A stretch of 64,000 bases of DNA from Talpa occidentalis (GCF_014898055.3 NW_023601322.1:8761312-8825311); one strand, 5' to 3'; shown: positions 46,408 through 60,200, counted from the stretch's first letter. Notes: generated from the sequence alone by a model not told the origin. Numbers and translations: made by a program.

Positions 46408-46587
46408 GTTTACAAAAACCAGGTCTTTTCTCAAAAATTGGGCTCCCAAGAATCTTTGGGGTCAAAATCTACAAATAGCTTGTTAGGGAGTGTGTCCTCA
46501 GCTAAACGAATGTCCTTAGACACTTTGAGTTGGAATAAACAGAAGGCTGCACACCCTCAGGCCTGCCTTCTGACTAGCAAAAACACT
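46408..46587 (+). repeat. Local duplicate pair C, copy 1
   Basis: ACCAGGTCTTTTCTC, AATTGGGCTCCCAAGAA, AGAAGGCTGCACACCCTCAG and CTGCCTTCTGACTAGCAA recur at 49168-49357 in the same order. Confidence 0.7.
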
Positions 46588-47759
46588 TAGGATCCAGAGG
46601 GGGAAAGGCAAGGAAGCCAGTAAGCACTTGGCACCTGCAACTTGGTGGCAGCATGATGTCAGGGGAGAAGGAAGAGAACCACCTCTTCCACTTCTGTTCC
46701 ACTGGGCCTTCCAGGACATTCTGGGTCTAACGCCAGACACCAGTGGTTTCTCAGCAGCTAGAGAGAAAGCGGGAACCCAGTTCAGTTAGACAAGAGCATT
46801 GGCTCCTTGCTGCCAATCTATCAGAAAGCTTTTAAGATGGGAGTCTATGAAATAGGTATTAAATATAGAAAAAAAAAGATAATCGAATGTGGTGAAGTGT
46901 TCAACTTAGAACATTCCTACGAGCCAGGATCCAGATTCTCATAACATAAAACTTGCATTAAGACCTCATTCCATGCTGGACTCAAATCCACCTTTCCTGC
47001 GGCATCAGTGAGGTGCTGCAAGATATGTCCTTTTGGGGGGACCCGAAATGTGGTACTTTTCTGCCCTCCCCCAGAGCTAATTTCCTTTCTGGAAGAAACA
47101 AAAGTAACAGAAACACTCATTGGTGTCATTGTGTTGTGTGCGATCACATGCCTCTAAATTGCCACATTAAAACCCTTCCCAAGGCCCTGTGGAGTTAGGT
47201 GATTATGTTTAATATAACCTTCTGGGTTTTGGTTTCATGCAGATCAACAAAGAATATGGAAACATGTAATTCCATACTGCCCCCAAGTACTTCTAAGTTT
47301 GAACCTCAATTAAAATGTTTGTTTACTTATCTGCTAATCTCATTATTTTTTCTAAATTCACTCTCAGTAAGTGAGAGTTCAGAATCCGAAGTTGAGCCAT
47401 TTCTGAAATATGATTAAAATGGAAACCAGGGAGAGAGCGCCAGTGCTATTCAGCTGGGGGAAACACATAGCCCCCCACATGAATGACTCGGGGTGTCCTT
47501 TAACTTCCCCCAAACAGAAAACCCTTTTCTATGGGTAAGGTATGTGCACAAAGGAGTAACTTTTTAGAAATTTACCAGTGATTTTATCATGGTAAATCGA
47601 GCCACGATCCCAATGAGAATACGAGCTATTATTGCTAGAAATGCATAGAGCCAGTATTTATTTTCAGAGGGGTTCGGTATCATTTTTATTAGTCGCTCTT
47701 CACAAAAAGCAAAACAGAAACTATCTCGAACCTCTGAGAGGTAGATCAGATTCTGTCTC

Positions 47760-47905
47760 TTATTTTTTTCTCTCCAAATGAGGAAACCACACAAAGTGAT
47801 TTGCCCTGGGGTCAGCCTGCCCGTCGGTGGCTGGACGGGGGTTAGACCTGCTCATCTCCAGACTCCAAACCCGCTGTATCACCCGTGGAGCTGATCCTCT
47901 GTCCC
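47760..47905 (-). mobile_element. MIR SINE fragment
   Basis: CCAAATGAGGAAACCACACA, AAGTGATTTGCCCTGGGGTC and CATCTCCAGACTCCAAACCC match MIR in reverse orientation. Confidence 0.6.
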
Positions 47906-49167
47906 CGGTGGGGACACGCCGTGGGGCACTGTGCCACCAGTAACTATGCCGACAGACACATCCTTCTCCTAAATACTCCCTGGTTTCACCATCCACCATC
48001 CCTGAGGGCTAAGAACAGCCTTACCCCTGAGTCCTTCTAAGGCGGCCCTTGTGGTGCTTTTGTAACCAACACCACCTGGAGGGAGGCCAAGATCCTTCTC
48101 AGCCTGAATTCCCTTCTATTGCAAACAAGCCCTATTATTATTTTTACGATGATCTGGCCATCACCCCAGGGGGTGCTAAAGTCCTTGTTGGTTGTCTCGC
48201 CCCCAGGCTGAATGTTACACAGAAGGAGGGAGGCTCTCCCATATCCTGCACACAGGTAGAGGGCTGGGGGCGCCTCTCATGTTTGGCACAAGGTTGCTCA
48301 GCCCTGTCCTCGGAAGGCTTGAGAAATGGTGGACTCACCATGGTCCAGGCGGTCCATTCCTGCCTGCAGACCCATCACAAGGTGAGCAAATGCACCATCC
48401 AAGATTCCCCTCGGGAGCACAGACTGTGGGGGTGGGGTCCCACCTTCTAGAAGGAGACAAAGCAAGAGAAGAAACCAAAAGACAACAGGTCAGTGAAACA
48501 AGAACTCAGTTCTGCCCCGGAGTCTCCAAGTTAGCTTGTTACACACTTTCCCTTGACACCAAGGGGAGGGCTGGCCGCCACAGTGTTTCCCAAAGAGGGT
48601 TCTGTGGAGCAGCAGCCCCAGCAGATATGGGGTCTCATTTTCAGATCCGTTTGAGAAGAGCACGAATCATATTTCTCTCTTGTCCAGTCATGTTGGCAAG
48701 TCAAAGGTGACGGGAAGTTCTACAATGAAGAATCCTCACTTTGTTCAAACCAGGATTCGACCAACGGTGGCTCCTCCCTCGTGTGAACACTAACTGGTGT
48801 GCTCCAGAACGCGCTCGGGACGAGCCGGCCGCGGTATCCTGGCCGGAAGTCATTCTCACCTCAGCCCTCTCCCTCCCCAAAGCCACCATGTCTGCTCCTG
48901 GTGTTGCCTCTTCAGTCAGCTCCTTGACGTCACTGGCTTGACCTCAGGCATCTTCTATCTTTCACCAAAGGAAGGCTTCCCAGCTGGCATCAAAGGGGGC
49001 GATGAAGTGGGAGACTTTCATCATTTGGGGGTTTCCCAGCCCAGCCCTGAGGGAAGTGAAGAAGCTCCATTCTTCTCTGGTCACAGGTCTCCCTGAAGGG
49101 GGTTCCCCCCTCAGAGAAGAACCTGATTCTTTTGTCCATGTTCAGTGGGCTCTGCTGCTGAACTTCT

Positions 49168-49357
49168 ATTTTAAAGAACCAGATCTTTTAAAAAATAATT
49201 GGGCTCCCAAGGAATTCAAAGGAGCATTCCTGAACAGATTCTTGTCAGGGCTGAAGGATTTTCTGGTCTCTCTCCTGTCTCAGCCCTCCACTCCTGGAGC
49301 TGGAACAAAGAGAAGGCTGCGGGAGCCACACATCTGCCTTCTGATTAGCAAGACCAC
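49168..49357 (+). repeat. Local duplicate pair C, copy 2
   Basis: ACCAGATCTTTTAAA, AATTGGGCTCCCAAGGAA, AGAAGGCTGCGGGAGCCACA and CTGCCTTCTGATTAGCAA match copy 1, about 2.76 kb to the left. Confidence 0.7.
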
Positions 49358-49479
49358 AGAGAATCACCCCTGCCCGGCTCTCCTGCCGCCTGCCCACTGA
49401 CTGAGGTCTTTAGAAATCATTTACTCTGCACCTCTGCAGTGATGCCCTACACCACCCTTCTTCCTGGATATTCACACCC

Positions 49480-49685
49480 ATGTCTGCACACGCCCATGCA
49501 GGCACACGGCCCTGTGAATATGCACACATGCCTCCTGCACCCTCATATACATATATGTGTGCGCGCACCCATACAGACATAGGTAGGCATGCCTCCTGCA
49601 CCCTCATGTACCTGTATGTGTGTACACACGCCTGTGCACACCTATACAGACATAGGCACGCCATGCACATATATGTGCACAGCCT
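49480..49685. repeat. CA-rich minisatellite-like tract with ~61-base period
   Basis: CATGCCTCCTGCACCCTCAT occurs at 49527 and 49588, each followed by alternating ACATATATGTG / TGTACAC sequence and a shared ATACAGACATAGG. Purine-pyrimidine alternation is strong. Confidence 0.8.
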
Positions 49686-50779
49686 CCCACCAAGCCCTCA
49701 TTCTTGGACATCAGACTTCCCACATTCTATCCGAGGTGTAGACAGTGTAACTCGAAATGCTAAATGAAAAAGGCAGGATTTCCTTATCTGTCTGTCAGCG
49801 CCTCTTCACTCAGTCTGAGCTAATTTAAAATTGAGGAGATTCTTTGCCTCCCACCTGCTATGCCCGAGGAGGATCTCTGTACACAGCAGACGTTCATCTG
49901 CTTGCCCACAGCATGGTGACAGGAGCTTGTGGCTTTCCAGGTGGGCACAGGTGAGGCGGCTCCTGTCAGTTTCCCTCGAGGCTGGGAGCCACGGCGAGGA
50001 GGGGCGGTGCAGGGAGAGGGGCCGAAAACACCAGCCAGGAGACGACACCTTGATAATAAAGGCAGCGAAAAAGCCACCAAGAAGTGATTGCTCTCGAGCA
50101 GCCTGCGTGGAGTGTGTGTTCCCAGGAAGCTTTCATCTCTGTCCTTATCCACACGCTCTCCCTTGACATATTTCCCCCTCTCCTTAATTCTTGGAATCAT
50201 GCAGAGCAGCTCAACTGCCAGCACGAGTGTCTCCGTCACAGAAGACAGTTTGGAATTATTGGACAACAACTGGTGGTCTCGCGGAGGGCATGTGGGGCGG
50301 ACTCGGCGGCGAGACGGAAGGATGATGGATTGTGGGGCCTGGGTCAGGCGCGCACAGCAGAGGCAGGAGGTCAGCCCGGGGCCCATGTCCTTGACCCCAT
50401 GTGTTTAAATTCAGCAATGGCCAGACGTGCGCGCGGGGAAAGCTGTCGGGGCTGTGCTGGGAGGGGGTCACCCTCCTAACCCTCCTTACGCCCCTGCCCA
50501 GCACAGAACAGGAATGGAGGTGCTCTGTGCGGAAACCTGAAAGCAGGCTGCCGGGACACCGTTGGCTCCCCTGTGGTGACCAGGTCTTCCTTCTCCTGCT
50601 TTCTCTGCTTGGCACTCACAGCTGTCGCTTATCCTCCCTCAGAGTAGAACCAGAACCCGCGTGGGTGGTCCTGACCCGGCCTCGGGATACACGGTGACTC
50701 CAGGGGGGAGACCGAGGCATGGAGGTGCCCACTCCTCCCTCCCACCCCCTCCCCAGCTCGCCTGGCTGAAGCAGCTGCT

Positions 50780-50930
50780 ATCTGGTAACCGGATTTTTCT
50801 ATCTGCGCTGCTTCCACGGAGTCTCAACACTCGCTGCCCCGGCGACCGTGATGGAGCTGCACTCAGTGAGCAGCCCCGGGGGCGCGCGCAGATGGTGCGG
50901 GCCCGGCGCCCCCGGGGTTCTCTGTTGCAT
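50780..50930. other. CpG-dense patch in the intergenic region
   Basis: About 16 CpGs in 150 bases by hand count, including GGGGGCGCGCGCAG and GGGCCCGGCGCC. The surroundings are GC-rich but poorer in CpG. No gene is recognised beside it. Confidence 0.45.
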
Positions 50931-53535
50931 GTGGGGAGAGCTGGTGGCGGGGTGAGGACCTGGCTGGCGAGCTGGGAGGTGTGAGTTCGAGAACACAGCT
51001 GCCAGGGAAAATGTTCCTTCTTGAGCAGGGGGAAGCCTCCCCGCTGCTGAGTGCTTCGCTGTTGGCTCATCCTCACCCCCCTCTGACCCGGCCTGGGCCC
51101 TGCGCCTCATAGCCCGAGGGCATGAGCCTGGAAAGGAGGCGGGAGGCCAGGCCGGTGCTTGAATGGGTGAAGGGAACATCATCCACACACAGCCCCTCAC
51201 CCCGTGCTGAGACCACCTTCAAAACTAAAAATAGGGGCTAGAGAGGGGGCGGTGGGCAGGACACCCATAAAGGAAATTCGTTTTGACCGTAGAGGCTGTG
51301 GAGACAGCTCCTCTCTTTCCTCAGTTGGCAAAGTGGTTTATTGCACAACCCGGGAGCCAGGCCGACACCTCTTATCTGGGCTGTCAGTTAAACTGACAAA
51401 GGGTGCTCCCCACAACGGGCCACACTTAGCTCAGACTGAGCTGGGGCAGCTCTGGGACGGCCTTCCAGGTGCCTGCTGCTTGCTGAAAAGGGAGCCACTG
51501 AGCAGCTGTCCACCTTGTGCTCCTCCCCCCTCCCGGAGTTCCCAGAGGGGCTAGAACCAGGGGCTCCCTGCTCCTGAACAGGCCAGGGCTGGGGGCTCTG
51601 CTCCCCAAGAGGCCAGAAGGCAGGCTGCGCTGGAGGCTGTGGTGCCCCCCGCCCTTGCACAGGTACCCCGTTAGAATTTCACTGTCCTTGGCTTCCCAGA
51701 GGGAATCCAAAGCCGAGTTAATAAGTTAACTGTTTACAGGCCACCGTGTACCCTTGAAAGATAAGGGGAGCCCTTAACCTGGTGATCAACATTTCCAAGG
51801 TCAGAAGTATCGGGGACAAGTCTTGGGAAACCCTGTTTCTGAAGGTCAGGGCTGCCCCAGCCTTTCAGCTCACCCTGGACGGGGGCACAAACCAGCCCAC
51901 GCACCCATCGTGGAGCCATGGGGTGCACACGCAGAGGACACCTGCACTCAGGCTGGTCCTGAAGCCTCCTGGGCTCTGGCAGCCCAACTCTGTTTCCTTC
52001 TGCAGCCCTGCGCTGGGCCGTGTGTCATCAAGTGTGCTGGAAAGTGTGCTGTCCCCAGGTCCGTGAGCCTTTGAAAGGCTGTGCCTTGCAAGGAAAAACT
52101 ACTCCAAAGCATCAGATGAAGAATTCTGGAGGTCAGATGTGCACATATGCTTACTTTAATGCCACTGTTTCTCTCTCCTCCTCCTCCTTTCTCTCTCCAA
52201 GTGCCAAGGTCTTGAGAGACATTTATGTCACTCATGTCCCTGCTTGCCTTGTGCCCTGAGCATGAGCCCATGCTCAGCTTGGGGCTGAATCTGCAGCACC
52301 AACTGGTACTGGCCCTGTCCTGGCTCTTTAGCAAACCAATCTAGCTGTGGATGCGCCCCCTCATTCACCAAGACCCAACCCATTCTCCTGGACTAACTTG
52401 CAATTCCAGTGACACCAGTGAATCATTAAGCTGCAGATTTGGTTCAACTGGTCTACCTAGCACCACGGTGAGCCACAAGCCCAGAATAGAGCCCAGTCCA
52501 GGATCTGCCTCGAACAGGCCCCATCTCTTTGCTCACACCACTGACCCACCCTGGACTTGATCTTCAGTGGTGAAAGAGGACATTTTCTCCTCTGTATAGT
52601 GACTAGAAGATTCCTGAGGACCTTTGTGAGGACTGCGGGCTGTGCTTTCACCTTCAAAAATTGAGGCCCTCTCTGGACAGCGTGCAGTTCCTTCTGGGTG
52701 TCATCCCTGTCCCATGCTTAGATTTTATGCAGAAAGAATCAAGACAGTCAGGGAGGGCTGGGGAGAAAGTCAACCCCCAAACCAGGGATTTAGATCAAGT
52801 TGGAGAGTGGAGGATAAACTCCATGCCCAGACCTGACATCTTAACCACTGGATGAATTATTTTCACTTCTGTGAAAAAGGCCACTGCTATCGCTTCACCA
52901 AGAAACCTGCATCTCTGAAAACCACCCGTCTTTTGGAAAGTGGAAATAGGCAGGATGTGGTTTGAACTGACAAAAAGCGAGGTTGCCCATCCCTTAGCAG
53001 GGGTCTGAAGAATGGCTGGAGTGAAGAGTCTGGGTCGTCCTGATCCACAGCCAGCTGGACAGTGGTCTGGACCAGCCAAACCAGAGGCTTTGTACCAAAA
53101 TGGTCAAAACAGCATCAACAAAACACACACATACAAAGAAAACAAAAATCAACTCACTGTTCCTTGTTTTCACTAGTGAGACTTTGCATCTACAGCGACA
53201 TACCTGCCTTGAGACAACTGATGCGCATGTGTGCTAGTGAGATCCCAGAGGCCTGTGGGCCTATGTAACAGACATTCGTATTATCCAGAGGAAAACACAG
53301 AAATACGGTCTGGTTATAAAAATGGCAAGTTACAAAGTGGTCTCAGAATCCAGGGCCATTTGTGCTTGATCCACATCTAGTGTCTGAGTTTTTTGGACTC
53401 TTGGAAACAGAGCCCCATTTTGGAGAAAGAAGCCTCCTACATCAGCACAGTATACCATGGTTTACACTGAACCTCCTCATGGCCACCTCACTGGCTGGCT
53501 AAGTCTGTCAACTCCATAGTTAGTTATTAATAATA

Positions 53536-53559
53536 ATTAGGGGCCCAGGGGCCCCTAAT
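53536..53559. repeat. Perfect inverted repeat, 11-base arms
   Basis: ATTAGGGGCCC, spacer AG, GGGCCCCTAAT. All 11 positions of the arms pair. Confidence 0.95.
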
Positions 53560-54309
53560 CTCCAAAGAATTAGATACAGAATTCTCTGAGATGCCATAGG
53601 ATCTTGTGGTGAAAATGTTTCTGCCCTGCTCTCCTAAACCAGTTGGATGAAAGGCATTTTTCTCAGCGTCCCTGGAAAGCTGATGCTTGCTGTGACAAGA
53701 ACAGGCACTAAAGAGCACAGAAAAACTGACAGAAATTGACACCGCTGCTTTTCTCAGAACCCCAGAATCACCTGGCTGACCACTTGGCCCCAGGACATTT
53801 CCACAGTCAGCACTGTCACCCCGAGACTATTGGCAGAGCCCTTCCTTGGAGTGTTTGTAGACTCCTGATGTCTTTGTTGGGAGGAATTGTTTTGAAAAAG
53901 GAAACAACTTCAGCACCTTGGTTGATTGGCTGGTTTAGCCACAGTTTAGGTGGCTGTCCTCTTGAAGGCTTGGGGGAAGTGACGTGAGGTGTCTCTAAAC
54001 TCCGTGGTGATGGCACGGTGGGTGGTCAAGGCTGGGGTGATGGTGCTGCCATGCGTGCTCGGGTGGCACCTGGCGTGGCGTAAGCACCCAGTGTGCAGCC
54101 GCTGTGGGACCTTTGCTGGGCTCTGGAAGCTGCGTGATCATTTTCAAATCATAAAACCCCAGCCTGCTTTTTTTTCTTCATAGACATTATCCAGAGCAGC
54201 AGACCTTAATGTTTCCCTGGCTTCTTTCCCTCTGTTTTCAATCTCTAGGGAGAAAGGGGGTGGGGCTGGAGGGAAAAGGAAGGACATGCACATGTTGCAA
54301 ACACCACCT

Positions 54310-54900
54310 CAGCAAACGCCTTGGATTAACTCCTGGCACTCAACCGAAATGATTTTTTATTTTTAGCACGCGTAAGTATTGACTATATGATAAAGTTTGC
54401 CCCACACACTGTGGGGCAAGCAAGGACTCCTCAATAAATGGAGCTGGAACAACAGAGTAATTGTTTAGGCAAATGTAGGTCTATTTTTGTCTTTAACCAC
54501 ACACCCAGACTTTACAGATGGGTCAGAAATGAATGCCGTCACAAGTCCAAAATCATGTCGAGGTATTTCAGAAAGAGGAATGCCCTTCTGAGCCTCAGAG
54601 TCATGGGGAGACCCAGGTTTGACCACCTAAAATACAAGCCTGTGAAAATCAATCAAAAAGAGATAGGATCCAGAGTAAATGTCACACCAGATTAAAAGAC
54701 TTCGAACACGTGTGAGGGCCCATTATTGCATTAGGTGATACATCTTTTATTCACTTTTAAGTGCTCTTTATATATTAAGGAAATCAACCATTTGTAAGTC
54801 ATATGTGTCTATGCCATTACCTACTTGCTTTTTGGTATTCCCAATTTTGCAGAAAGGTTTAACCCCATGCAATTAAGTTTGTAAATCTAACAAATTAATT
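54310..54900 (+). mobile_element. Diverged LINE (L1/HAL1-like) fragment
   Basis: CCTCAATAAATGGAGCTGGA with the following AACAACAG resembles the C-terminal part of L1 ORF2 (usually CAATAAATGGTGCTGGGA). It is followed by a segment with several stops. The open frame 54438-54695 is a decayed piece of it. Confidence 0.5.
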
Positions 54901-54914
54901 ATAAGCTGACTTCA

Positions 54915-54953
54915 TTGTGTGTGCATATATATGTGTGTGTATGTATATATAGT
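54915..54953. repeat. (TG)n/(TA)n microsatellite
   Basis: TGTGTGTGCATATATATG followed by TGTGTGTATGTATATATAG at the end of the LINE-like fragment. Confidence 0.85.
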
Positions 54954-56909
54954 CACCTTTGATGTCACTTGAGATCTGAGCCTTGCCAAGAATAATATCA
55001 GCTGTGCCAAGGAACTGTTTGTTGTTGTTAGAATCTCAGTTGCGAGGGATTACACAGAATTTTGGATCTAGGCTCTCCTGCTGCCTTAAAAAAAAAAAGA
55101 CTGTTGGAACTTTTTCCCCTATTTTTGTTGGAATTTTGACATAAAGCTGCCATTTGTAAAGCCTTAAGTCCTTTCAGTTCTCAATCCATGCCCTCATTTC
55201 TTTGTTTGAAATGCCAACCAACTCACCAACTTTCACCGAGTGTTTTCAGAGGCAGAAGCCTGAAAAGTTACTGCATTTATGAGTCACCCATTCCATGCCA
55301 AGTGGCAGGCAGGGCACACACCGTTAACACACGCAGTGCTATTCTTCATACCTTTCAAGGTGTCCCTGTCTGTGAAGGCTGGAGATCAATATGCCCAATT
55401 TCTTGACTGGTTTCCATTCTGCTTTTCAAAGCTGGTCAGGTGGAATTTCCAAATACGAACTGGAACAGGTAAGTATGGAATCCCATGCTCCTGATTTCAT
55501 TAGATGTCTGTAAATCTCCATGAAGCTTTTATTAGTTCTGGTAACCAAGAAAGAAAGAAACCAGTCAGTCATTTGTTAAAGTCATAATGTTGAACTAAAT
55601 GGATAAGCTCCTCTAATTGACCTCGAGGAGGCTCAGGGACACTGTAGATCAGCTGCTAAATGACTTGTGATGTCTAGATTTAGAGAAGATGCTGGCTCCC
55701 CAGCAAATCTGTCTGCCCATAAATTTCTTGCTTAGGCTAACGGCCTCTGCCAACACATTCAGATTTTTAATTCACTATGTCCTTCAATTGAGCTTATATC
55801 GTGACTGGGAGCAAGTTCAATCTTGGTGACACAATATTTAAATTTAAAATCATGTTCACAGTTCATTTCCCGGAGATCAATTTATTTGTCTAGGTGGGAG
55901 ATGGAATCCAAAGGCTGAAACTGTGATGCCACTGGAGGTTCATTGGAACTGTGGACTGAAGTCAAGAGCTCCATCTGACTCTGTCTCCCCTGCCAGGGAT
56001 GCCTCCATGTAAGTCCGTCACCACCCACCGTGGGAAAAGACTGTTAAGCATTCATTTTTGATGGTCCAGTTTAGGCTCCCAAGACTGAAACACCTGAAGT
56101 CAATTCTTAGTATGTCACTGGCATTAAAGATAAACCAAGATCTTTTCATGGCTCCTCAGCTGTCTGCTCAAAAGGGGACACATCAAAGGTGCTAAGTGGA
56201 TTCAATGACTTATTTCCCAACTTGCCACTCATCAACTTTTGAAAGCAGAGATAAATGGAAAACATGTTCCCTTTTAAACTACTGTGTTTCCTTTTCTAAA
56301 AAAATCCTAATATTCTTTTCCATCAAGAAAAATAAGCTTGTAATTAGAAGTGTGAAAGTCCTACATAGGAGTGCTTTCAAAAAGCAAAAAAAAAAAAAAA
56401 ACCCTTCAATTTTAAAAATTTTTCTAGAACTTTATTTTTCTGGGTAGAAAGCGCCTTCCCGCCAACTATAACAAAATGGTTCTGTCAACCAGGAAGACTC
56501 AGGAAAAAATAAATAGGAATAGCCATGGATTCTGCCAAAATAGAATTGCTTCAGGACAGGATGACTCCTGCCAAGGACCTCTTCCCAACAGTCACATCAA
56601 AGCCATCGACGTGGGATCACAACACCCTAAGTTAATTGAGCAGAGAATTAAACCAAACCCAACTATCTCATTTAAACATAAAACGAAAGATTTAGACTCT
56701 CTCTTCACCTTCCTTTCGACCAACCAAGGCAAGTGCTCAGAAGCTGTGTCCCCTGACAGCCTGCAGCATGGAAATATCTTTGGTTGAAAGTGCAATTAAT
56801 ACACCAACCAACTTCACAGCTTGACCGCGCCTACCTTAAGTGTGCTCAGAACACTTACATCGGCCCACGCTTGGGCAAAACCAGCCAACACAAAGTCGAT
56901 TTTACACTG

Positions 56910-57250
56910 AACACAAACACACAGCAGTGCTTCCCCACACACAGACCCTCACTCACACTCACACACATAAACACACAGTCAGACATCACACCTATTCACA
57001 TACCCTCACACTGGCACACTCACACACACATGCATAGACTTTCTCTCACAAACACACCCTCAGTCTCATACTCACACACTCTCACACATCACATGCATTC
57101 CCACACTGTCACACACTCACACACTCACACATGCACACAAACAATTCACCTCTTGCACATTCATACAGACACACACACTTGTGCACACTGGCACACATGC
57201 ATGTACAATTCTCTCTCTCTCTCTCACATACACACACACATACACACACA
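56910..57250. repeat. CA-rich imperfect satellite (CACACT units)
   Basis: More than 300 bases are imperfect ACACTCACAC repeats, interrupted by a CTCTCTCTCTC run at 57217-57227. The Thr/His-rich frame 56784-57428 is its translation. Confidence 0.92.
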
Positions 57251-60200
57251 TCTTTGTGTGACCCTGTGCTGTGCTGTAGCACAGTCTGAAATGCCTTCGT
57301 CCCTTACAGAGCTTCCAGGGTGTTCGCTGCAGACAGTCTTGACCTGCGTGGAGTTTTGGCCACATGTGGAGGGTTGGGATTGGCGAGGGGCCTGGAGATG
57401 GAGCAGCTGGAGAACATCACGTTCTTAGCCTGGGCCCTGCCCCACCTGGAAACATGACTCCCTGTGGCTTCAACATCTGTGGCCTTAACTTCTAACCACA
57501 AGGAGCTGCCAGTTACAAAACACTGCATGAAAAGTGCACTTGTTTCCCCTCTGCCAAAGTGTTTGCCACGAGCAATAAAAATGGCAGAACGTCTGTTGTG
57601 TCGATGTGGCCTTCTCTGAAAAAAACGTGGATTGCCAGGGACACCCCAAATGCAGGCAGGAGGCAGCATAGGCTCGGTCGGGTTGCATCTGACCCCAGAT
57701 GGGGGCCCCCGGGCTGTCTGCAGCACCCGCTTCCACCCAGCTCCTCAAGGGAACCCCTTGCCGTTCCCACGGCTGCTCAGGAGCGCTGGAAAATAACTTT
57801 TCAAAGGAAGGAGGTGACTTCCCGAAACACTCAGAGCGTGAGTGAGAAACAGGGAGGCCTGCAGCCTCACCCGTGGCCGAGGGGAGTCCAGCTGCAGAGA
57901 AGTGGGGGTGCCCTTCGCTGGCAAGCCCTCTCCTGTTGACCAGCTCCTCTGGGCTGAGACTCCAGCAGCCGCAGGCTGAAGGTGCTACCTCAAATCTGCC
58001 CCAGGACCCCTTGACGGCGCTGCACCTCTCCCTCTCCTGCCTTTGCCAGCGAATCTGGACTCCAGGAAGAAGAGCAGACCCGCCCCTGACCCCCCGGTCT
58101 GAGTCATCGCACCTTTGGGCCGGGTTGGACACAGCCCCGCAGCCACGAAGAGCGCCCCCTCCAGCAGACACAGCCCTGCCTGCGAGAAACGGGCCCGGGA
58201 GTGCTAAACAGCAATTAGACAAAATCCTAAATTACAGAGCTCTCACTCCACAGAGAGAAGCACATTATAATTTGGCCTCCTCCGGCAGCCTGCAGCCTGC
58301 AGCCCGGTGTGCTCCGCATCTGCACGGCGCGGGCGTCCTCCACGGCACCTCCCGGCCAGGCCCTCCTGGGCCAGGCAGAGGCCCAGGTCCTGAAGGAGGC
58401 AGAGCGTGGAGAGGGACAGGGGAGGACGGGCCGGAGGGAGGACCAGGGACGGCGGTGGGGGAGAAGGAGCGATGAGGGTTGACTCCGCGGTGTTCTCGCC
58501 AAGCACCCAGCGAGCACTGCTGGGGATACAGGAAAATGTGGGATGTGACCCTCACGCTCAAAGTTTCCAGCCTCATCAGAGAAGATGAAGAGGAGGTGGG
58601 GAGTGTGAGGAGGGGCAGCGGGAGGAGGGAGAGGACCAAGTGAGCTGTGTCTTCCAGCACTTTCTTCTAGGCCAAGTTGACTGAGGGCTGCAGAGGCTCA
58701 GGGGGGCGCTGCAAGCTGGGGGAGGAAATGCTGCACGGAACAGGGGCAGCCTGGGGCCGACCCCGGGGCAAGTGGAATGTGAGCAGGAGGGATGGGAGAC
58801 TGGATCCCTGAGCCCAGCCGAGCGGGAAGAGCGCCAAGTCCCGGGGTGGGCACAGGTGGGAAAAGTTGCCCCTCCCAGGAGCCCTCAGCAGCCCTCTGCC
58901 CCCACGCCCGGACCCAAAGGCCGGTGAACATCCTCTCCTCCTCGGGCCTGGCCTCAGGCCCATCTCAGGTGCCCCCAGGGCCCCAAGCTCCTGGGGGGAC
59001 AGGGTGTCTCTCCCCCTCGTGCCCAGCGCCCAAGGCACAGGACCCATGGAAGGACTGAGTGGCATAACCCAGCGGGAGCTCCTGGAGGCCCCACACCCGC
59101 CCATCTTCTGGGTCCCTTAACTCGCCTTCACCTCCTTATGGCTTAGGAGCCATGGGCGCTCGCCGGGGGCAGTGTTCTGGGAATCAGAGCCGGTCAGCCG
59201 GGAGCCCGCCTCGGCCCATCTTCCAGCTGCCGCGAGGTCCCCCCTTGACTAGGCTCGTCAGTCCCTGCCCCATCCAGCTGTCTCTGCACATTTTGCCCCA
59301 GAACTGGTGAGCGCCCCACCCAGCAGGAGCTGGGGTTTCATTCCCACCTGGACAGTCTGGAAGCAACTGTGGCTCCACAGAGCCCCAGGGCGTGGGGGCT
59401 GACGCCTCTGCCCACTTAGCCCCCTCCCCTACCATATTTCTAATCTCAGGGATCCCAGGGTTGTGGCTTCAACCTGCTCTGGACCTGAGACTCTCACCAC
59501 CTGGGCTTGAGAGAGGAGGCTCCGGGGCAGGCAGGCCTGAGCTGGGCCTGAGCAGGAGGCCAGGATGGTGAGGAGGTGAGCAAGGGATACCTAGGTGGAC
59601 AGGAAGACAAGACCCACTGGGCCTGCGGTGGGTGCGGACAGGCAGGGGTCATCCCGAGGGTGGTGTTGAGAATTTACCCCGTGGGTAAAGGAGAGCTGAC
59701 CCCAAGTTTTCAGCAGGGGACACCCATGGTTAGATCTATGTTTTGGAAAGATAAGCCCTGACTTTGATGTTTGTAGCTATACAGGGTTGCTGAGGTTAAT
59801 GAATCACTTTTTACAGGTCTTGTCTCGTATGGACTCATCCATCAATACCCATCTCTAATGAATTACCCAGACACCCAAGGCACTCAGATTTATGGCGCTG
59901 GGAGAGGGTCAGGTGTACAAAGGGAGTAGGGGCAGAATTCTGGACAGGGAGCCTTTGAGGTACCCCTAACCTGAGGGGTCCATCACCCCATATCCCTGGG
60001 GGAAATCTAATTTCTCCACGAGTCATTTAGATTTTTGTTTCATAACACACCACAACTAAGTTGCTGTACACTTGTTCCAACACAAGGGGATATGTATGAC
60101 TCATCTGGTTAAGTTATTACTGGGTAAATCAACAGAATCTGTGCTGGTGAGTCTAATGTCCAATGCTGGCAGTTGGCAGCAGTGCCTAATAATATTCACT

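Noticed and set aside
49480..49685. CRISPR-like repeat array
   Set aside because: Only two to three imperfect units of alternating CA/TG sequence in a mammalian genome; a minisatellite explains it.
56784..57428. 214-codon Thr/His-rich plus-strand frame
   Set aside because: Translation of the CACACT satellite.
57485..58222. 245-codon minus-strand open frame
   Set aside because: It lies in GC-rich sequence where stops are rare. No domain, no exon signals, and overlapping frames of similar length on the plus strand.
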